Positions 1 to 10,236 are shown, counted from the first letter of the stretch. The stretch is DNA of 64,000 nt from Heterostelium multicystogenum (GCA_003667245.1 RCNN01000118.1:1-64000); one strand, 5' to 3'. Translations and numbers: made by a program. Notes: generated by a model not told the origin, from the sequence alone.

Positions 1-434
1 AATACCCGCCGCGCTTCGCTGAGCACTGCGGCAAAATCCGAGCACCACTGCACCGCCAAACTGGAGTAAATCAGCCCGCAACTGGCGTCCTGCACGGCAA
101 GCGCTCGGCATCGCCAGCGATGAAATGTGTGCACCGCCCAGCGGCCGGGCGTGTTTGAGCATGCCCTCGGCGATATCCAGGGCGAAACCCTGGCTACCCG
201 CAAATGACTGGCCCAGCACACACTGAAATAACCCGTGCCGCAGCCCAGGTCCAGCCAGCGTTGTGGAGAAAGACCTTCGGGCAAACGTCGCAGCAGCTCG
301 CTGCCCACCGCACGCTGCAACTCGGCAACGCTGTCGTAACTGGCGGCTGCGCGGGAAAAGGAGGCCGCTACCTGGCGCTTGTCTGGCAAGCCGCCGGGCA
401 ACACATGGGACAAATCAGTCATCACCGCACTCAT
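1..434 (-). CDS. bioC: Malonyl-ACP O-methyltransferase BioC (3' end cut by window)
   Basis: SAM-dependent methyltransferase that methylates malonyl-ACP so fatty acid synthase can build the pimeloyl chain for biotin; cytoplasmic. The minus-strand frame from 434 contains the SAM-binding motif LDLGCGTGYF about 60 residues in. After it the reading frame shifts twice (near 225 and 120), and ALDIAEGM and SLAVQWC segments of the family appear in the other frames. The ATG at 434 overlaps the TGA ending one reading of bioH; an in-frame ATG at 422 is the alternative start. It is the last visible gene of a bioB-bioF-bioH-bioC run and continues past the left edge. The breaks look like sequencing indels. 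Confidence 0.85.
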   Translation of the reverse strand, partial: MSAVMTDLSHVLPGGLPDKRQVAASFSRAAASYDSVAELQRAVGSELLRRLPEGLSPQRWLDLGCGTGYFSVCWASHLRVARVSPWISPRACSNTPGRWAVHTFHRWRCRALAVQDASCGLIYSSLAVQWCSDFAAVLSEARRV

Positions 435-1146
435 GCAAAAAAGCCTGGATGGCCCCCCGCCACACCGTGGGGGTCCTCCAGTAGAAAAGCGTGACCGGCC
501 TGTTCAATCAGGCCGATTTCAACGTCAGGCAACAAGGCGAACAACTCACCGGCCACTTCAGCCGGAACCAGCCCGTCCAGCCCGGCAAACAGATGCAACT
601 GCGGCCCTTGAAAGTCGACCAACGCCTGGCGGGTGTCCAATCGGCCCAACAGCTCCAGACCACTGAGCAAGGTCTGCGCGGAGGTTTTAGGGGCACCCGC
701 CAGCAATAGCCGAGCAAGTGATCGGGGATCGCTGGAGCCCCGGGCGCAAAGCAGACTGAAGCGTTTTAAACGTCGCAACCGGATCAAGGCGGCAACCGTT
801 AAGAAACGCAATAAAATCCTCTTCGTGCATGCCATGGTCCCAGCGGGACCAGGCTACGAAGCTTGCGTTGCTGGCAAAGTGAGCAAACCGCAACAATGAT
901 CACCGCGCCGCGCGGCCAACTCGGCAGCAAGCATGCCACCGAGGGACCAACACCCAGCCAGACGTCTTGGGGCAAGGTCGAATCCAGCTCATCGAGCCAC
1001 TCTTGAAGGTCGTCCGACTCCACGTCCGGCAACGGTTCGATCTGCACCTGCAAGTGTTCATCCAGCCCCTGCAACGCCGCCGCCAGCGGTTCCAGCGGCG
1101 AAACGCCGAGGCCCCAGCCAGGCAGCAATATCAGTCGATCACGCAT
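415..1146 (-). CDS. bioH: Pimeloyl-ACP methyl ester carboxylesterase BioH (frameshifted)
   Basis: Alpha/beta hydrolase that removes the methyl group from pimeloyl-ACP methyl ester, ending the chain-building part of biotin synthesis. The N-terminus shows [10 protein letters not shown]; the nucleophile elbow GWSLGG is recoverable only by changing frame near 960, [13 protein letters not shown] lies in a second frame, and the C-terminal GHAFLLEDP catalytic-His region in a third. Shifts map near 960-900, 770 (A run) and 475 (run of six C). With the last one corrected the gene ends at 415; uncorrected it ends at 431. The start ATG overlaps the bioF stop by eight bases, as expected for translational coupling. 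Confidence 0.8.
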
Positions 1147-2317
1147 GGTCGGGCTCCTGGCCTAACAAGCGGAAACACTCTTCCAATGCGCTTAACAATA
1201 GCTGCACCTGGGCTTCACTGTGGGCTGCCGTGAGAGTCACCCGCAGACGGGCACTGCCGGCGGCACGGTCGGTGGGCGGATCGCGGTCACCATCAGCCCG
1301 CGCTCGCGCAGCATCTGCGACAAACGCACGGCGCGGGCACTGTCGCCAATCATGATCGGCTGGATCGGCGTGAAGCTGTCCATCAGTTCCAGGCCAATTC
1401 TGCTCGGCGCCCTGGCGGAACTGGCGGATCAGCCCATTGAGATGCTCCCGCCGCCAATGCTCGGTGCGCAGCAATTCCAGGCTTTTCAGCGTGGCGCAGG
1501 CCAATGCCGGCGGTTGGCTGGTGGTGTAGATATACGGGCGGGCGAACTGGATCAGGCTTTCGATCAGCTCTTCGCTGCCCGCGACAAACGCGCCGGCAGT
1601 ACCGAAGGCCTTGCCGAGGGTGCCGACCAGCACCGGCACATCTTCCTGGCTCAAACCGAAATGCTCGACGATCCCGCCACCGTTGGCGCCCAAAGGCCCG
1701 AAGCCATGGGCGTCATCCACCATCAACCATGCGCCCCTGGCCGGGCTTCACGGGCCAGTGAGGGCAGATCCGCCAGGTCGCCGTCCATGCTGAACACGCG
1801 TCGGGTCACCACCAGCGTATTGCCGGTGGCTTTTTTCCAGGCGCTTGGCCAGGCTTTCAGCATCGTTGTGCAGGTAACGATTGAAGCGCGCACCCGAGAG
1901 CAAACCGGCATCCAGCAACGAGGCGTGGTTAAGGCGGTCTTCCAGCACCGTATCGCCCTGCCCCACCAGCGCGGTGACGGCGCCAAGGTTAGCCATGTAA
2001 CCGGTGGTGAACAGCAGCGCCCGCGGGCGACCAGTGAGGTCGGCCAGGGCCTCTTCCAGTTCATGGTGCGGCGTGCTGTGGCCGATCACCAGATGCGAAG
2101 CGCCGCCACCCACGCCCCAGCGAGCCGCGCCCGCGCGCCAGGCTTCAATCACTTGCGGGTGATTGGCCAGGCCCAGGTAATCGTTGTTGCAGAACGCCAG
2201 CAACGGCTGGCCATCGACCACCACGTCAGGGCCTTGCGGGCTCTGCAGCAGTGGACGTTGGCGATACAGGTGTTCGGCGCGACGAGCCGCAAGACGCGCG
2301 GCGAGATCGAAAGACAT
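1139..2317 (-). CDS. bioF: 8-amino-7-oxononanoate synthase BioF (frameshifted)
   Basis: PLP enzyme joining pimeloyl-ACP and L-alanine to give KAPA, the first biotin ring step. About 390 residues when frames are joined, normal for the family. [10 protein letters not shown] is near residue 45, VDDAHGFG in the middle and the PLP-lysine motif GTLGKAFG about residue 240. At least three frame changes (near 1830 in a T run, 1738, and 1395-1275) separate the pieces; all pieces lie in order on the same strand with no gap, so these look like sequencing indels. It lies downstream of bioB, separated by a REP doublet, and overlaps bioH. Confidence 0.88.
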
Positions 2318-2350
2318 GAGACCTCGTAGATCAGGTTGAACGCAGTCAAA

Positions 2351-2444
2351 AATGTGGGAGCGGGCTTGCTCGCGAAAGCAGTGGATCAGTCAGCTTATGT
2401 ATTGGCTGACACACCGCCTTCGCGAGCAAGCCCGCTCCCACATT
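2351..2444. repeat. REP doublet (REPIN), type 1
   Basis: Two inverted copies of a REP with core GGGAGCGGGCTTGCTCGCGA (left 2352-2376, right 2419-2443) separated by about 42 bases. It lies between bioB and bioF. The same doublet recurs at least nine more times in the window, nearly always just outside coding sequence. Confidence 0.9.
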
Positions 2445-2469
2445 TGGATGGCATTCCAAAGTGGACGTA

Positions 2470-3524
2470 TCAAACAGCCGCGTTATAGAACTGCTCGCTG
2501 CTCTTCTGCTCCACCAGCGCCTGCTCGATCGCCGCCTGGTGCACTTCATCGGCGTGCTCTTCACGAGCTTCCGGCAAGATGCCCAGGCGCGAGAACAGTT
2601 GCATGTCCTTGTCCGCCTGCGGGTTGGCAGTGGTCAGCAGCTTGTCGCCGTAGAAAATCGAGTTGGCGCCAGCAAAGAATGCCAGAGCCTGCATCTGCTC
2701 GTTCATCGCCTCACGCCCGGCCGACAGCCGCACATGGGACTGCGGCATCAGGATGCGCGCCACCGCCAGCATGCGGATGAAGTCGAACGGGTCGATGTCG
2801 TCGGCGTTTTCCAGCGGCGTGCCGGCAACTTTCACCAGCATGTTGATCGGCCCCGATTCCGGATGCTCCGGCAGGTTGGCCAACTGGATCAGCAGGTTGG
2901 CGCGATCGTCCAGGGACTCGCCCATGCCGAGGATGCCGCCGGAGCAGATCTTCATCCCCGAATCACGCACGTACGCCAGGGTTTGCAGGCGCTCGCCGTA
3001 GGTGCGGGTGGTGATGATCGAACCGTAGAACTCCGGCGACGTGTCGAGGTTGTGGTTGTAGTAATCGAGGCCGGCCTGGGCCAGGGCTTCGGTCTGGTCC
3101 TGGTCGAGACGGCCGAGGTCATGCAGGTTTCCAGGCCCATGGCTTTCACGCCTTTGACCATCTCCAGCACGTAGGGCATGTCTTTGGCCGATGGATGTTT
3201 CCAGGCGGCGCCCATGCAGAAGCGGGTCGAACCGATGGCCTTGGCGCGAGCGGCCTCTTCGAGGACCTTCTGCACTTCCATCAGCTTCTCTTTTTCCAGG
3301 CCGGTGTTGTAGTGGCCCGACTGCGGACAATATTTGCAATCTTCCGGGCAGGCGCCGGTCTTGATCGACAGCAGCGTGGAAACCTGGACGCGGTTGGCGT
3401 CGAAATGCGCGCGGTGCACGGTCTGCGCCTGGAACAACAGGTCGTTGAAGGGCTGTACGAACAGCGCTTTGACTTCGGCTAAAGACCAATCGTGACGCAG
3501 GTTGGCAGTGATGCTGGCGCTCAT
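2470..3524 (-). CDS. bioB: Biotin synthase BioB (one frameshift)
   Basis: Radical-SAM enzyme inserting sulfur into dethiobiotin. The N-terminal frame shows the radical-SAM cluster motif [12 protein letters not shown] (about residue 60) and RFCMGAAWK; after a shift near 3125 the rest follows intact, including [12 protein letters not shown] and [10 protein letters not shown], to the stop at 2470. About 351 residues, full length for BioB. It is the first gene of the minus-strand bio run; the divergent comF starts 89 bases away and the space between holds an inverted repeat and a BirA-like site. The single break at a conserved position is best read as a sequencing error. Confidence 0.93.
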
Positions 3525-3554
3525 GGGCGATTCCTTGATTATGCTTTGGCAAGC

Positions 3555-3577
3555 CCTGTGGGAGTAATACCCACAGG
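3555..3577. promoter_or_regulatory. Inverted repeat in bioB-comF spacer
   Basis: Perfect 8-base inverted repeat CCTGTGGG / CCCACAGG with a 7-base loop, about 31 bases upstream of the bioB start codon. It could be a hairpin in the bioB leader or an operator half-site pair. No regulator can be named from the sequence. Confidence 0.4.
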
Positions 3578-3613
3578 TACGACACGGATGCTCGGCATAT
3601 TTAAGGAAGATTC

Positions 3614-4352
3614 ATGCACTGTCAACTTGAGAACAAATACGAGGTTTACATCTGGTTAAAAAGCAACCAAACCTGTTTAATTTGCGATGAAAGCAGCGGA
3701 ACGGCCGATCCCGTCTGCAGCGTCTGCGAAAACGAGCTGCCCTGGCTGATGGAACATTGCGAGGTGTGCGCACTGCCGTTGCCGGCGACTGGCCTGGTGT
3801 GCGGCCAGTGCTTGAGGCAACCTCCGGCGTTCAAGCAGGTCGTCGCGCCGTGGACCTACAGCTTCCCCATCGACAGCCTGATCAGCCGTTTCAAGCATCA
3901 GGCCCGCTGGCCGCTGGGGCATCTGCTTGCGCACCTGTTGGGACAATTCCTGCAACACCGCTATGAAGATGCCGCGCTGGCTCGCCCCGACTGCCTGCTG
4001 CCCGTGCCCTTGGCCCGCAAACGCCTGCGGGAACGGGGCTTCAACCAGGCGGCGATGCTCGCCCGCTGGCTGAGTGAGGACTTGAACATTCCCTGGGATG
4101 AGCACCTGCTGTCACGGCCGCGTGAAACCGTGGCGCAGCAAAGACCTGGACGCCAGGACCCGCAAGCGCAACCTGCACCAGGCCTTCGCCCTGGCCGACG
4201 GCGCGCAAGTCAAAGGCCGGCACTTGGCGCTGATCGACGACGTACTGACTACCGCGCCACCGCCAGCAAGTCTCGCCCGCCTGTTGATGGATGCCGGCGC
4301 CCGACAGGTGGATGTGTATTGCCTGGCCCGTACGCCCAAGCCCGGCACATGA
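3614..4352 (+). CDS. comF: ComF family phosphoribosyltransferase-like protein (frameshifted)
   Basis: ComF/GntX family: N-terminal double zinc-ribbon (CLIC, CSVC, CEVC and CGQC pairs, residues 18-75) followed by a PRTase-like domain with RFKHQARW, LLPVPLARKRLRERGFNQA and a C-terminal LALIDDVLTT PRPP-loop region. Linked to DNA uptake or recombination in other bacteria; exact reaction unknown. The frame changes near 4135, and the PRPP loop itself is garbled by a compensating pair of indels at about 4255-4270 (reads TTAPPPAS instead of the usual TTGATA type). The ATG at 3614 has an AAGGAAG ribosome site six bases upstream. The first codons overlap a possible BirA operator of the divergent bioB. 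Confidence 0.85.
3619..3651. promoter_or_regulatory. BirA-operator-like inverted repeat
   Basis: Left half CTGTCAACT (3619-3627), 15-base spacer, right half GGTTTACAT (3643-3651). The proteobacterial BirA (biotin repressor) operator consensus, from memory, is TTGTAAACC-N15-GGTTTACAA, so 6 of 9 and 8 of 9 positions match at the right spacing. It lies 95-127 bases upstream of the bioB start codon, where it could control the divergent bioB promoter, although it is inside the first codons of comF. Confidence 0.42.
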
Positions 4353-4409
4353 CTTGACTCGCGGGCGCCCTGCCCGCAACGTCTGCCCATTCCATCGAAG
4401 CGTGTAACC

Positions 4410-5172
4410 ATGTCCCTGCCAACCCTCTTGAGCCAACACATCGTCCGTCGCCCGCAGCGCATTGCACTGCTGCAACATATTGCCGAACAAGGCTCCATCA
4501 CCCGCGCCGCAAAGAGTGCGGGGCTGAGCTACAAGGCGGCCTGGGACGCCATCGACGAACTGAACAACCTGGCGCAAAAGCCCCTGGTGGAACGCAGCGT
4601 CGGCGGCAAGGGCGGTGGCGGCGCCAGGTTGACGGCCGAGGGTGAGCGGGTATTACGCCTTTACCAACGCCTGCAGGTGTTGCAAACCCAGGTGCTGGAT
4701 TGCGCCGAAGACACCAGCGACTTCAACCTGCTGGGCCGCCTGATGCTGCGCACCAGCGCACGTAACCAGTTGCACGGCCGGGTGATCGCCATCGACAGCC
4801 ACGGCCGCAATGACCTGATTCGCCTGGAGCTGGCCGCTGGGCTGCGCCTGGATGCGCAGATCACCCACGACAGTACTTGCGCCTGGAGCTGGAGATCGGC
4901 ACCGAAGTCGTCGCCCTGATCAAGGCCGGCTGGCTTGAAGTACTGGCCGTCACGCAGGCAGCAACACCTGGACACAATTGCTGGAAGGAAAAATCGACGC
5001 CATTCTCGATGCCGAAGACGGCCCCAGCGAGGTGCGGATCACCTTGCCCAACGGCCAGGTTCTCTGCGCCCTGGCCCGGCCCGACGCGCTTGCGCAGATC
5101 CATGCCGCCGAAGGCCTGCAGGTGAAGGTGCAGTTCTCCCCCAGCAACGTGCTGCTGGGCACTCCGGTGTAG
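4410..5172 (+). CDS. modE: Molybdate-responsive transcriptional regulator ModE (frameshifted)
   Basis: ModE represses molybdate uptake genes when molybdate binds its C-terminal TOBE/Mop domains. The N-terminal winged helix is intact: ALLQHIAEQGSITRAAKSAG, YKAAWDAIDELNN and the glycine-rich GGKGGGGARLT loop (residues 20-75). Two TOBE domains follow; the first (ARNQLHGRVIAI) is interrupted by a shift near 4872 and the second (LEGKIDAIL) is reached after a shift near 4962, ending at 5172. Total about 254 residues, usual for ModE. No mod transport operon is in the window, so its targets are elsewhere. Confidence 0.88.
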
Positions 5173-5243
5173 CGCTTCAAACTGCAACAATTTCGTCACG
5201 ACTGCTCCCTAAGGTGGCTGCAAAAACCCGCAGGGAGCCTGAA

Positions 5244-7139
5244 ATGAGCCTATTAGAAGAAAACCAAGCCACCGACCTGGAACAGATGGTCGGCCTCAGC
5301 GCCGGCGTTTTATCGGCGCCGGCGCCCTGTGCGGTGCGCGATGTTCCTCGGCGGCAACCTGCTGACCCGCAGCGCCCTGGCGGTCAACGCCGCGTCGAAC
5401 AGCCCGCTTCTGGGCTTCGCCAGCATCGCCTCGGCCACCAGCGACACCATCACCCTGCCGCCCGGCTACAGCGCCTCGGTACTGATCAGCTGGGGCCAGC
5501 CGCTGCACAAGAACGCGCCGGCCTTCGACCCCAGCGGCAACGGCACGGCCAAGGCCCAGGAACAGCAGTTCGGCGACAACAACGACGGCATGAGCCTGTT
5601 CGCCTTCCCCGGTGACGACAACCGCGCGCTGATGGCGATCAACAACGAATACACCAACTACCGCTACCTCTACGCCCACGGTGGCGCGCCGCAATCGGCG
5701 GAAGACGTGCGCAAGGCGTTGGCCAGCGAAGGGGTGTCGGTGATCGAAGTACGGCGCAAAGGCGACACCTGGCAGTTCGTCCAGGACTCGCGCTACAACC
5801 GGCGCATCCACGGCAACTCGCCAATCCGCTTCGGTGGCCCTGCGGCGGGCCATGCCTGGCTGAAAACCAGCGCCGACAAAAACCGGCAAAAAAGTCCTCG
5901 GCACCTTCCAGAACTGCGCCAACGGCAAGACCCCGTGGGGCACGTATCTCACCTGCGAAGAGAACTTCACCGACTGCTTCGGCAGCAGCAACCCGCAACA
6001 CACCTTCGACGCCGGGCAGAAACGCTATGGCGTGGTCGCCGCCAGCAAAGACATCAACTGGCACCCCCACGACCCCCGATTCGACATGGCCAAGAATCCC
6101 AACGAACTCAACCGCCATGGCTGGGTGGTGGAAATCGACCCGTTCGACCCGCAATCCACACCGGTCAAGCGCACCGCCCTCGGCCGCTTCAAGCATGAAA
6201 ATGCTGCGCTGGCGGAAACCCGCGACGGCCGCGCCGTGGTGTACATGGGCGACGACGAGCGCGGCGAGTTCATCTACAAGTTCATCAGCCGCGACAAGAT
6301 CAATCACAAGAATCCCAAGGCCAACAAGGACCTGCTGGACCACGGCACCTTGTACGTGGCGATCTTCGACGCGGGCGACGGCAATGCCGACCACCCCAAG
6401 GGCCAGGGCCAATGGGTCGAGCTGACCTACGGTAAGAACGGCATCGACGCCAACAGCGGTTTTGCCAGCCAGGCCGAAGTGCTGATCCACGCGCGCCTGG
6501 CCGCCAGCGTGGTGAAAGCCACCCGCATGGACCGCCCGGAATGGATCGTGGTCAGCCCCACCGACGGCCAGGTGTATTGCACCCTGACCAACAACGCCAA
6601 GCGCGGCGAAGACGGCCAGCCGGTGGGTGGCCCGAACCCGCGGGAGAAAAACGTCTACGGGCAGATCCTGCGCTGGAAGGCCAACGCCAACGACCATGGC
6701 GCGCCGGACTTCAGCTGGGATTTGTTCGTGGTGGCCGGCAACCCGGCGGTGCATGCCGGCACGCCAAAGGGCGGCTCATCCAACATCAACCCGCAGAACA
6801 TGTTCAACAGCCCGGACGGCCTGGCTTCGACAAGGCCGGGCGGTTGTGGATCCTCACCGATGGCGACTACAGCAACGGCGGCGACTTTGCCGGATGGGTA
6901 ATAACCAGATGCTGTGTGCCGACCCGTCGACCGGTGAAATTCGGCGGTTCATGGTGGGGCCGGTGGCCTGTGAAGTGACCGGGATCAGCTTCTCGCCGGA
7001 CCAGAAAACCCTGTTTGTGGGGATTCAGCATCCGGGGGAAACCGGTGGGTCGACCTGGCCGGAGCATCTGCCAAATGGCAAGCCACGGTCCTCGGTGATG
7101 GCGATTCGTCGGGATGATGGCGGGATCGTCGGCGCCTGA
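5244..7139 (+). CDS. phoX: PhoX-type alkaline phosphatase (DUF839), Tat-exported, frameshifted
   Basis: PhoX family: calcium/iron-dependent phosphatase or related esterase, exported folded to the periplasm. Starts MSLLEENQ; a twin-arginine motif RRRFIGAGAL follows at 5300-5329 but only after one missing base, with a second base missing at about 5339. The mature domain carries NEYTNYRYLYAHGG, GTYLTCEENFTDCFG, WVVEIDPFDP and YMGDDERGEFIYKF, then a shift near 6825 and another near 6893 before GISFSPDQKTLFVGIQHPG and the stop. About 630 residues. Strong family match; the symbol is by domain and general similarity, and some DUF839 members have unproven substrates. Confidence 0.82.
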
Positions 7140-7148
7140 TAAGGCCTC

Positions 7149-7246
7149 TTCGCGAGCAAGCCCGCTCCCACACTTGACCGCATTCCTAAGGTGGAACTCG
7201 GTCAAATGTGGGAGCGGCGGTGCGACGATTCGACTTGCTCGCGAAG
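7149..7246. repeat. REP doublet with an expanded right half
   Basis: Left half is the standard type 1 REP (7149-7172). The right half reads GGAGCGG, then about 15 extra bases ending in GACGATTCGA, then CTTGCTCGCGAAGG, so the central loop is longer than in every other copy here. It lies between the phosphatase gene and srkA. Confidence 0.8.
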
Positions 7247-7330
7247 GCGTCAGAACAGTCACCACCTATCTCGACCCCGGTGCGTTACCATACCGGCGGA
7301 CGCGGCGCCCTGCTGCGCGCAGGAGTTCGC

Positions 7331-8302
7331 ATGGCACACCCGTTTGAAACACTGACCCCTGACCTGGTGCTCGACGCAGTCGAAAGCATCGGTTTCCTCA
7401 GCGACGCCCGCATCCTCGCGCTCAACAGCTACGAAAACCGTGTCTACCAGGTCGGCATCGAAGACTCCGAGCCTTGATCGCCAAGTTCTATCGGCCGCAA
7501 CGCTGGACCAACGAAGCGATCCTCGAAGAACACAGCTTCACCTTCGAACTGGCCGAGTGCGAAGTGCCGGTGGTGGCGCCGATGATTCACAACGGTGAAA
7601 GCCTGTTCGAACACGCCGGTTTCCGCTTCACCCTGTTCCCGGCGCCGTGGCGGACGCGCACCGGAGCCGGGCAACCTCGACCAGTTGTATCGCCTCGGCC
7701 AATTGCTCGGCCGCCTGCATGCGGTCGGTTCCACCCGCCCCTTCGAACACCGCGAAGCCCTGGGCGTGAAGAACTTCGGTCACGACTCTTTGAACACCCT
7801 GCTGAAGGCAACTTCATTCCTCGCAGCCTGCTGCCAGCCTACGAGTCCGTGGCCCGCGACCTGCTCAAGCGTGTGGAGGAGGTCTACAAGGCCACGCCCC
7901 ACAAGAACATCCGCATGCACGGCGATTGCCACCCGGCAACATGATGTGCCGCGACGAGATGTTCCATATCGTCGACCTCGATGACTGCCGCATGGGCCCC
8001 GCCGTTCAGGACCTGTGGATGATGCTCGCCGGTGATCGTCAGGAATGCCTGGGGCAACTGTCGGAATTGATGGACGGCTACCAGGAATTCCACGACTTCG
8101 ACCCGCGCGAACTGGCCTGATCGAACCCCTGCGTGCCCTGCGCCTGAATGCACTACAGCGCCTGGCTTGCACGGCGCTGGGACGACCCGGCGTTCCCCAC
8201 AGCTTTCCCTGGTTTGGCAGCGAACGTTACTGGGGCGACCAGGTTCTGGCGTTGCGTGAACAGTTGTCGGCGCTCAACGAAGAACCGTTGAAGCTGTTCT
8301 GA
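7331..8302 (+). CDS. srkA: Stress response serine/threonine protein kinase SrkA/YihE (frameshifted)
   Basis: Member of the YihE/RdoA kinase family (aminoglycoside-phosphotransferase fold), which in E. coli protects against envelope and MazF-linked stress. The start ATG has CAGGAG seven bases upstream. Recognisable pieces in order: ALNSYENRVYQVG, IAKFYRPQRW (ATP-site lysine), LGQLLGRLHAVG, the catalytic loop MHGDCHPGNMM, IVDLDDCRMGP (metal-binding Asp) and FPWFGSERYW near the end. About six single-base indels (near 7475, 7650, 7805, 7933, 8120, 8150) scatter them over three frames. About 324 residues in total, full length. Confidence 0.85.
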
Positions 8303-8409
8303 TCCCTGCCGTCTGGGCCCTGACCTTGGGCCCTACACTTTCAACACACATCCGCTGACAAATATCCTTACAATCGCGGCTTTGTTAGCTGCCTAAGCAA
8401 GGATTCTGC

Positions 8410-9294
8410 ATGCAAGCCGCCAACCCCCGTCGAGGGTACATATTGGGCCTGAGCGCCTACGTCATCTGGGGCCTGTTCCCGATCTACTTCAAGGCCATCG
8501 CCAGCGTTCCCGCCGCAGAAATCATCGTCAACCGCGTGCTGTGGTCGGCGCTGTTCGGCAGTCTGCTGCTGATAGTCTGGAAACACCCGGCTGGCTCCGA
8601 GAACTGCGGGACAACCCCAGGCGCCTGGCGATCCTGGCCCTGAGCGGCACCTTGATCGCAGCCAACTGGCTGACCTACGTGTGGTCAGTGAACAGTGGCC
8701 GCATGCTGGAGGCCAGCCTGGGTTACTACATCAACCCGCTGGTGAACGTGCTGCTGGGCATGGTGATCCTCGGCGAGCGGCCTGCGCCGCCTGCAATGGG
8801 TGGCCGTGGGCCTGGCAGCGGTAGGTGTGGCGCAACAGGTTGGCAAGTCGGCAGCCTGCCGTGGGTATCCCTGGTCCTGGCGGCGACCTTTGGTTTCTAC
8901 GGGTTGATCCGCAAGCAGGCGCCGGTCAAGGCGTTGCCCGGGCTGGTGGTGGAAACCTGGATGCTGGTGCCGATTGCCATCGCATGGTTGCTGTTCAACC
9001 CCTCGGCCCACAGCGCACAGATGGAATTCTGGAGCACCTCCGAAGCGTGGTGGCTGGTGGCCGCAGGCCCGGTGACGCTGATCCCGCTGGTGTGTTTCAA
9101 CGCCGCCGCACGGCATTTACCCTACACCGCCCTGGGCTTCCTGCAATACGTGGCGCCCACCCTGGTGCTGCTGGAAGCCGTGCTGTTGTTTCAACGAACA
9201 CCTGGCACCCGCCACGCTGATCGCCTTCTGCTTTATCTGGGCCGGCCTGGTGGTTTACAGCATCGACGCCTGGATGACTGTGCGGAAAAACTGA
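8410..9294 (+). CDS. rarD: RarD family EamA transporter (frameshifted)
   Basis: Inner-membrane protein with about ten helices and two EamA repeats; named in E. coli for a chloramphenicol-sensitive phenotype, substrate unknown. The N-terminus GYILGLSAYVIWGLFPIYFK and ANWLTYVWSVNSGRMLEASLGYYINPL are diagnostic. After shifts near 8590, 8785-8850 and 9197 the last helix FIWAGLVVYSID ends at the TGA at 9294. AAGGA lies seven bases before the ATG. No partner gene is visible. Confidence 0.88.
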
Positions 9295-9313
9295 TCAAAT
9301 AACGTACAAACCT

Positions 9314-9342
9314 CTGCAAGCCACAGCCGGTGTGGCTTGCAG
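9314..9342. terminator. Strong hairpin after rarD
   Basis: Perfect 12-base stem CTGCAAGCCACA / TGTGGCTTGCAG with a 5-base loop, starting 20 bases after the rarD stop. No T run follows on either strand, so intrinsic termination is possible but weak; it may instead protect the 3' end of the mRNA. Confidence 0.5.
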
Positions 9343-9467
9343 GCATTCACCCCAAGGTTATCCAGCCTGGTCCCCGGCGTTTGTGCACAAGCCCTTAAAA
9401 CTGTTCGTTTTTTAGCCAGCTGGCGAAGAGCCACGGCCCGCCTGGGCCGGACGCGGGTCTCTACAGG

Positions 9468-9514
9468 TTATCCACAGGCCCATGCAAGATTTCCATGCAT
9501 AACCTTGTGGGCAA
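9468..9514. repeat. DnaA-box-like inverted pair beside the gcvR stop
   Basis: Perfect nonamer TTATCCACA at 9468-9476 and an opposed TGTGGGCAA at 9506-9514, directly abutting the gcvR stop codon. The same pairing (TTATCCACA, 20-40 bases, then a TGTGG-type partner) occurs repeatedly in the spacer at 45184-45745. Confidence 0.45.
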
Positions 9515-10032
9515 CTATTCCTCGCTGCGTAGTTCCAGTTCCACCATCAAGTCGTCGGCCAGGGTTTCCAGCGCCGCTTGCAAAGTTTCCAGCGGCAGCG
9601 TCAACGGCACCGCCAGCAGGGCTTCGGCGTGGAACAGCAGGTCGCTGCTCATGGGCGCCGGGCGCACGTCGGTGATCAAGCGCTCCAGGTTGACGCCCTG
9701 CTTGCTGAGCAGCGCGGTGATGTCGCGAACAATCCCCGGCCGGTCGTTACCGACCAGTTCCATCGCGATGGGTTGCGACTCGCTGGGGCGAGCGAACTGC
9801 TTTCGCCCAGCAGCACGCGAATGCCGTGGGTGGACAAGTCTTCCAGCGCGCCAATCAAGTCCAGCCGATTTTCCGCCGGCACGCTCACCCGCAAAATCCC
9901 GGCAAACTGCCCGGCCATGTGCGCCATGCGGCTTTCCAGCCAGTTGCCGCCATGGGCGGCGATGCATTGGGCGATGCGTTCGACCACACCGGGTTTGTCC
10001 GGGGCGATGACAGTCAGTACGAGATGGTCCAT
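9515..10032 (-). CDS. Glycine cleavage system regulator GcvR-like, two ACT domains (one frameshift)
   Basis: About 170 residues with two tandem ACT domains: LVLTVIAPDKPGVVERIAQ near the start and MELVGNDRPGIVRDITALLS in the second half, joined by a shift near 9795. This is the GcvR/YfgH-type architecture, which in E. coli modulates GcvA in response to glycine; no DNA-binding domain is present. It is divergent from malate synthase gene glcB, which produces malate from glyoxylate. Whether it senses glycine here is inference. Confidence 0.8.
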
Positions 10033-10236
10033 GGTGTCGTCCTCTTCTTATGAAAGTCAGGTAGGAACCAGGCGTTCCCCTCGTACCTACCAAGGTGGAC
10101 TCAGGTAGCCACGAAAACAAATCGTGTACCATTTTTATATTTATATGGAACAATCTAATAGTTTTTTGAGAACATCCCGTACCCCACTGTGACCGTACGA
10201 CCAAAGTGGGTCGCTAAACGACGTATTTAGTCTAAT

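Noticed and set aside
10033..10236. Glycine riboswitch upstream of gcvR
   Set aside because: The needed tandem aptamer conserved segments could not be found; only weak inverted repeats.
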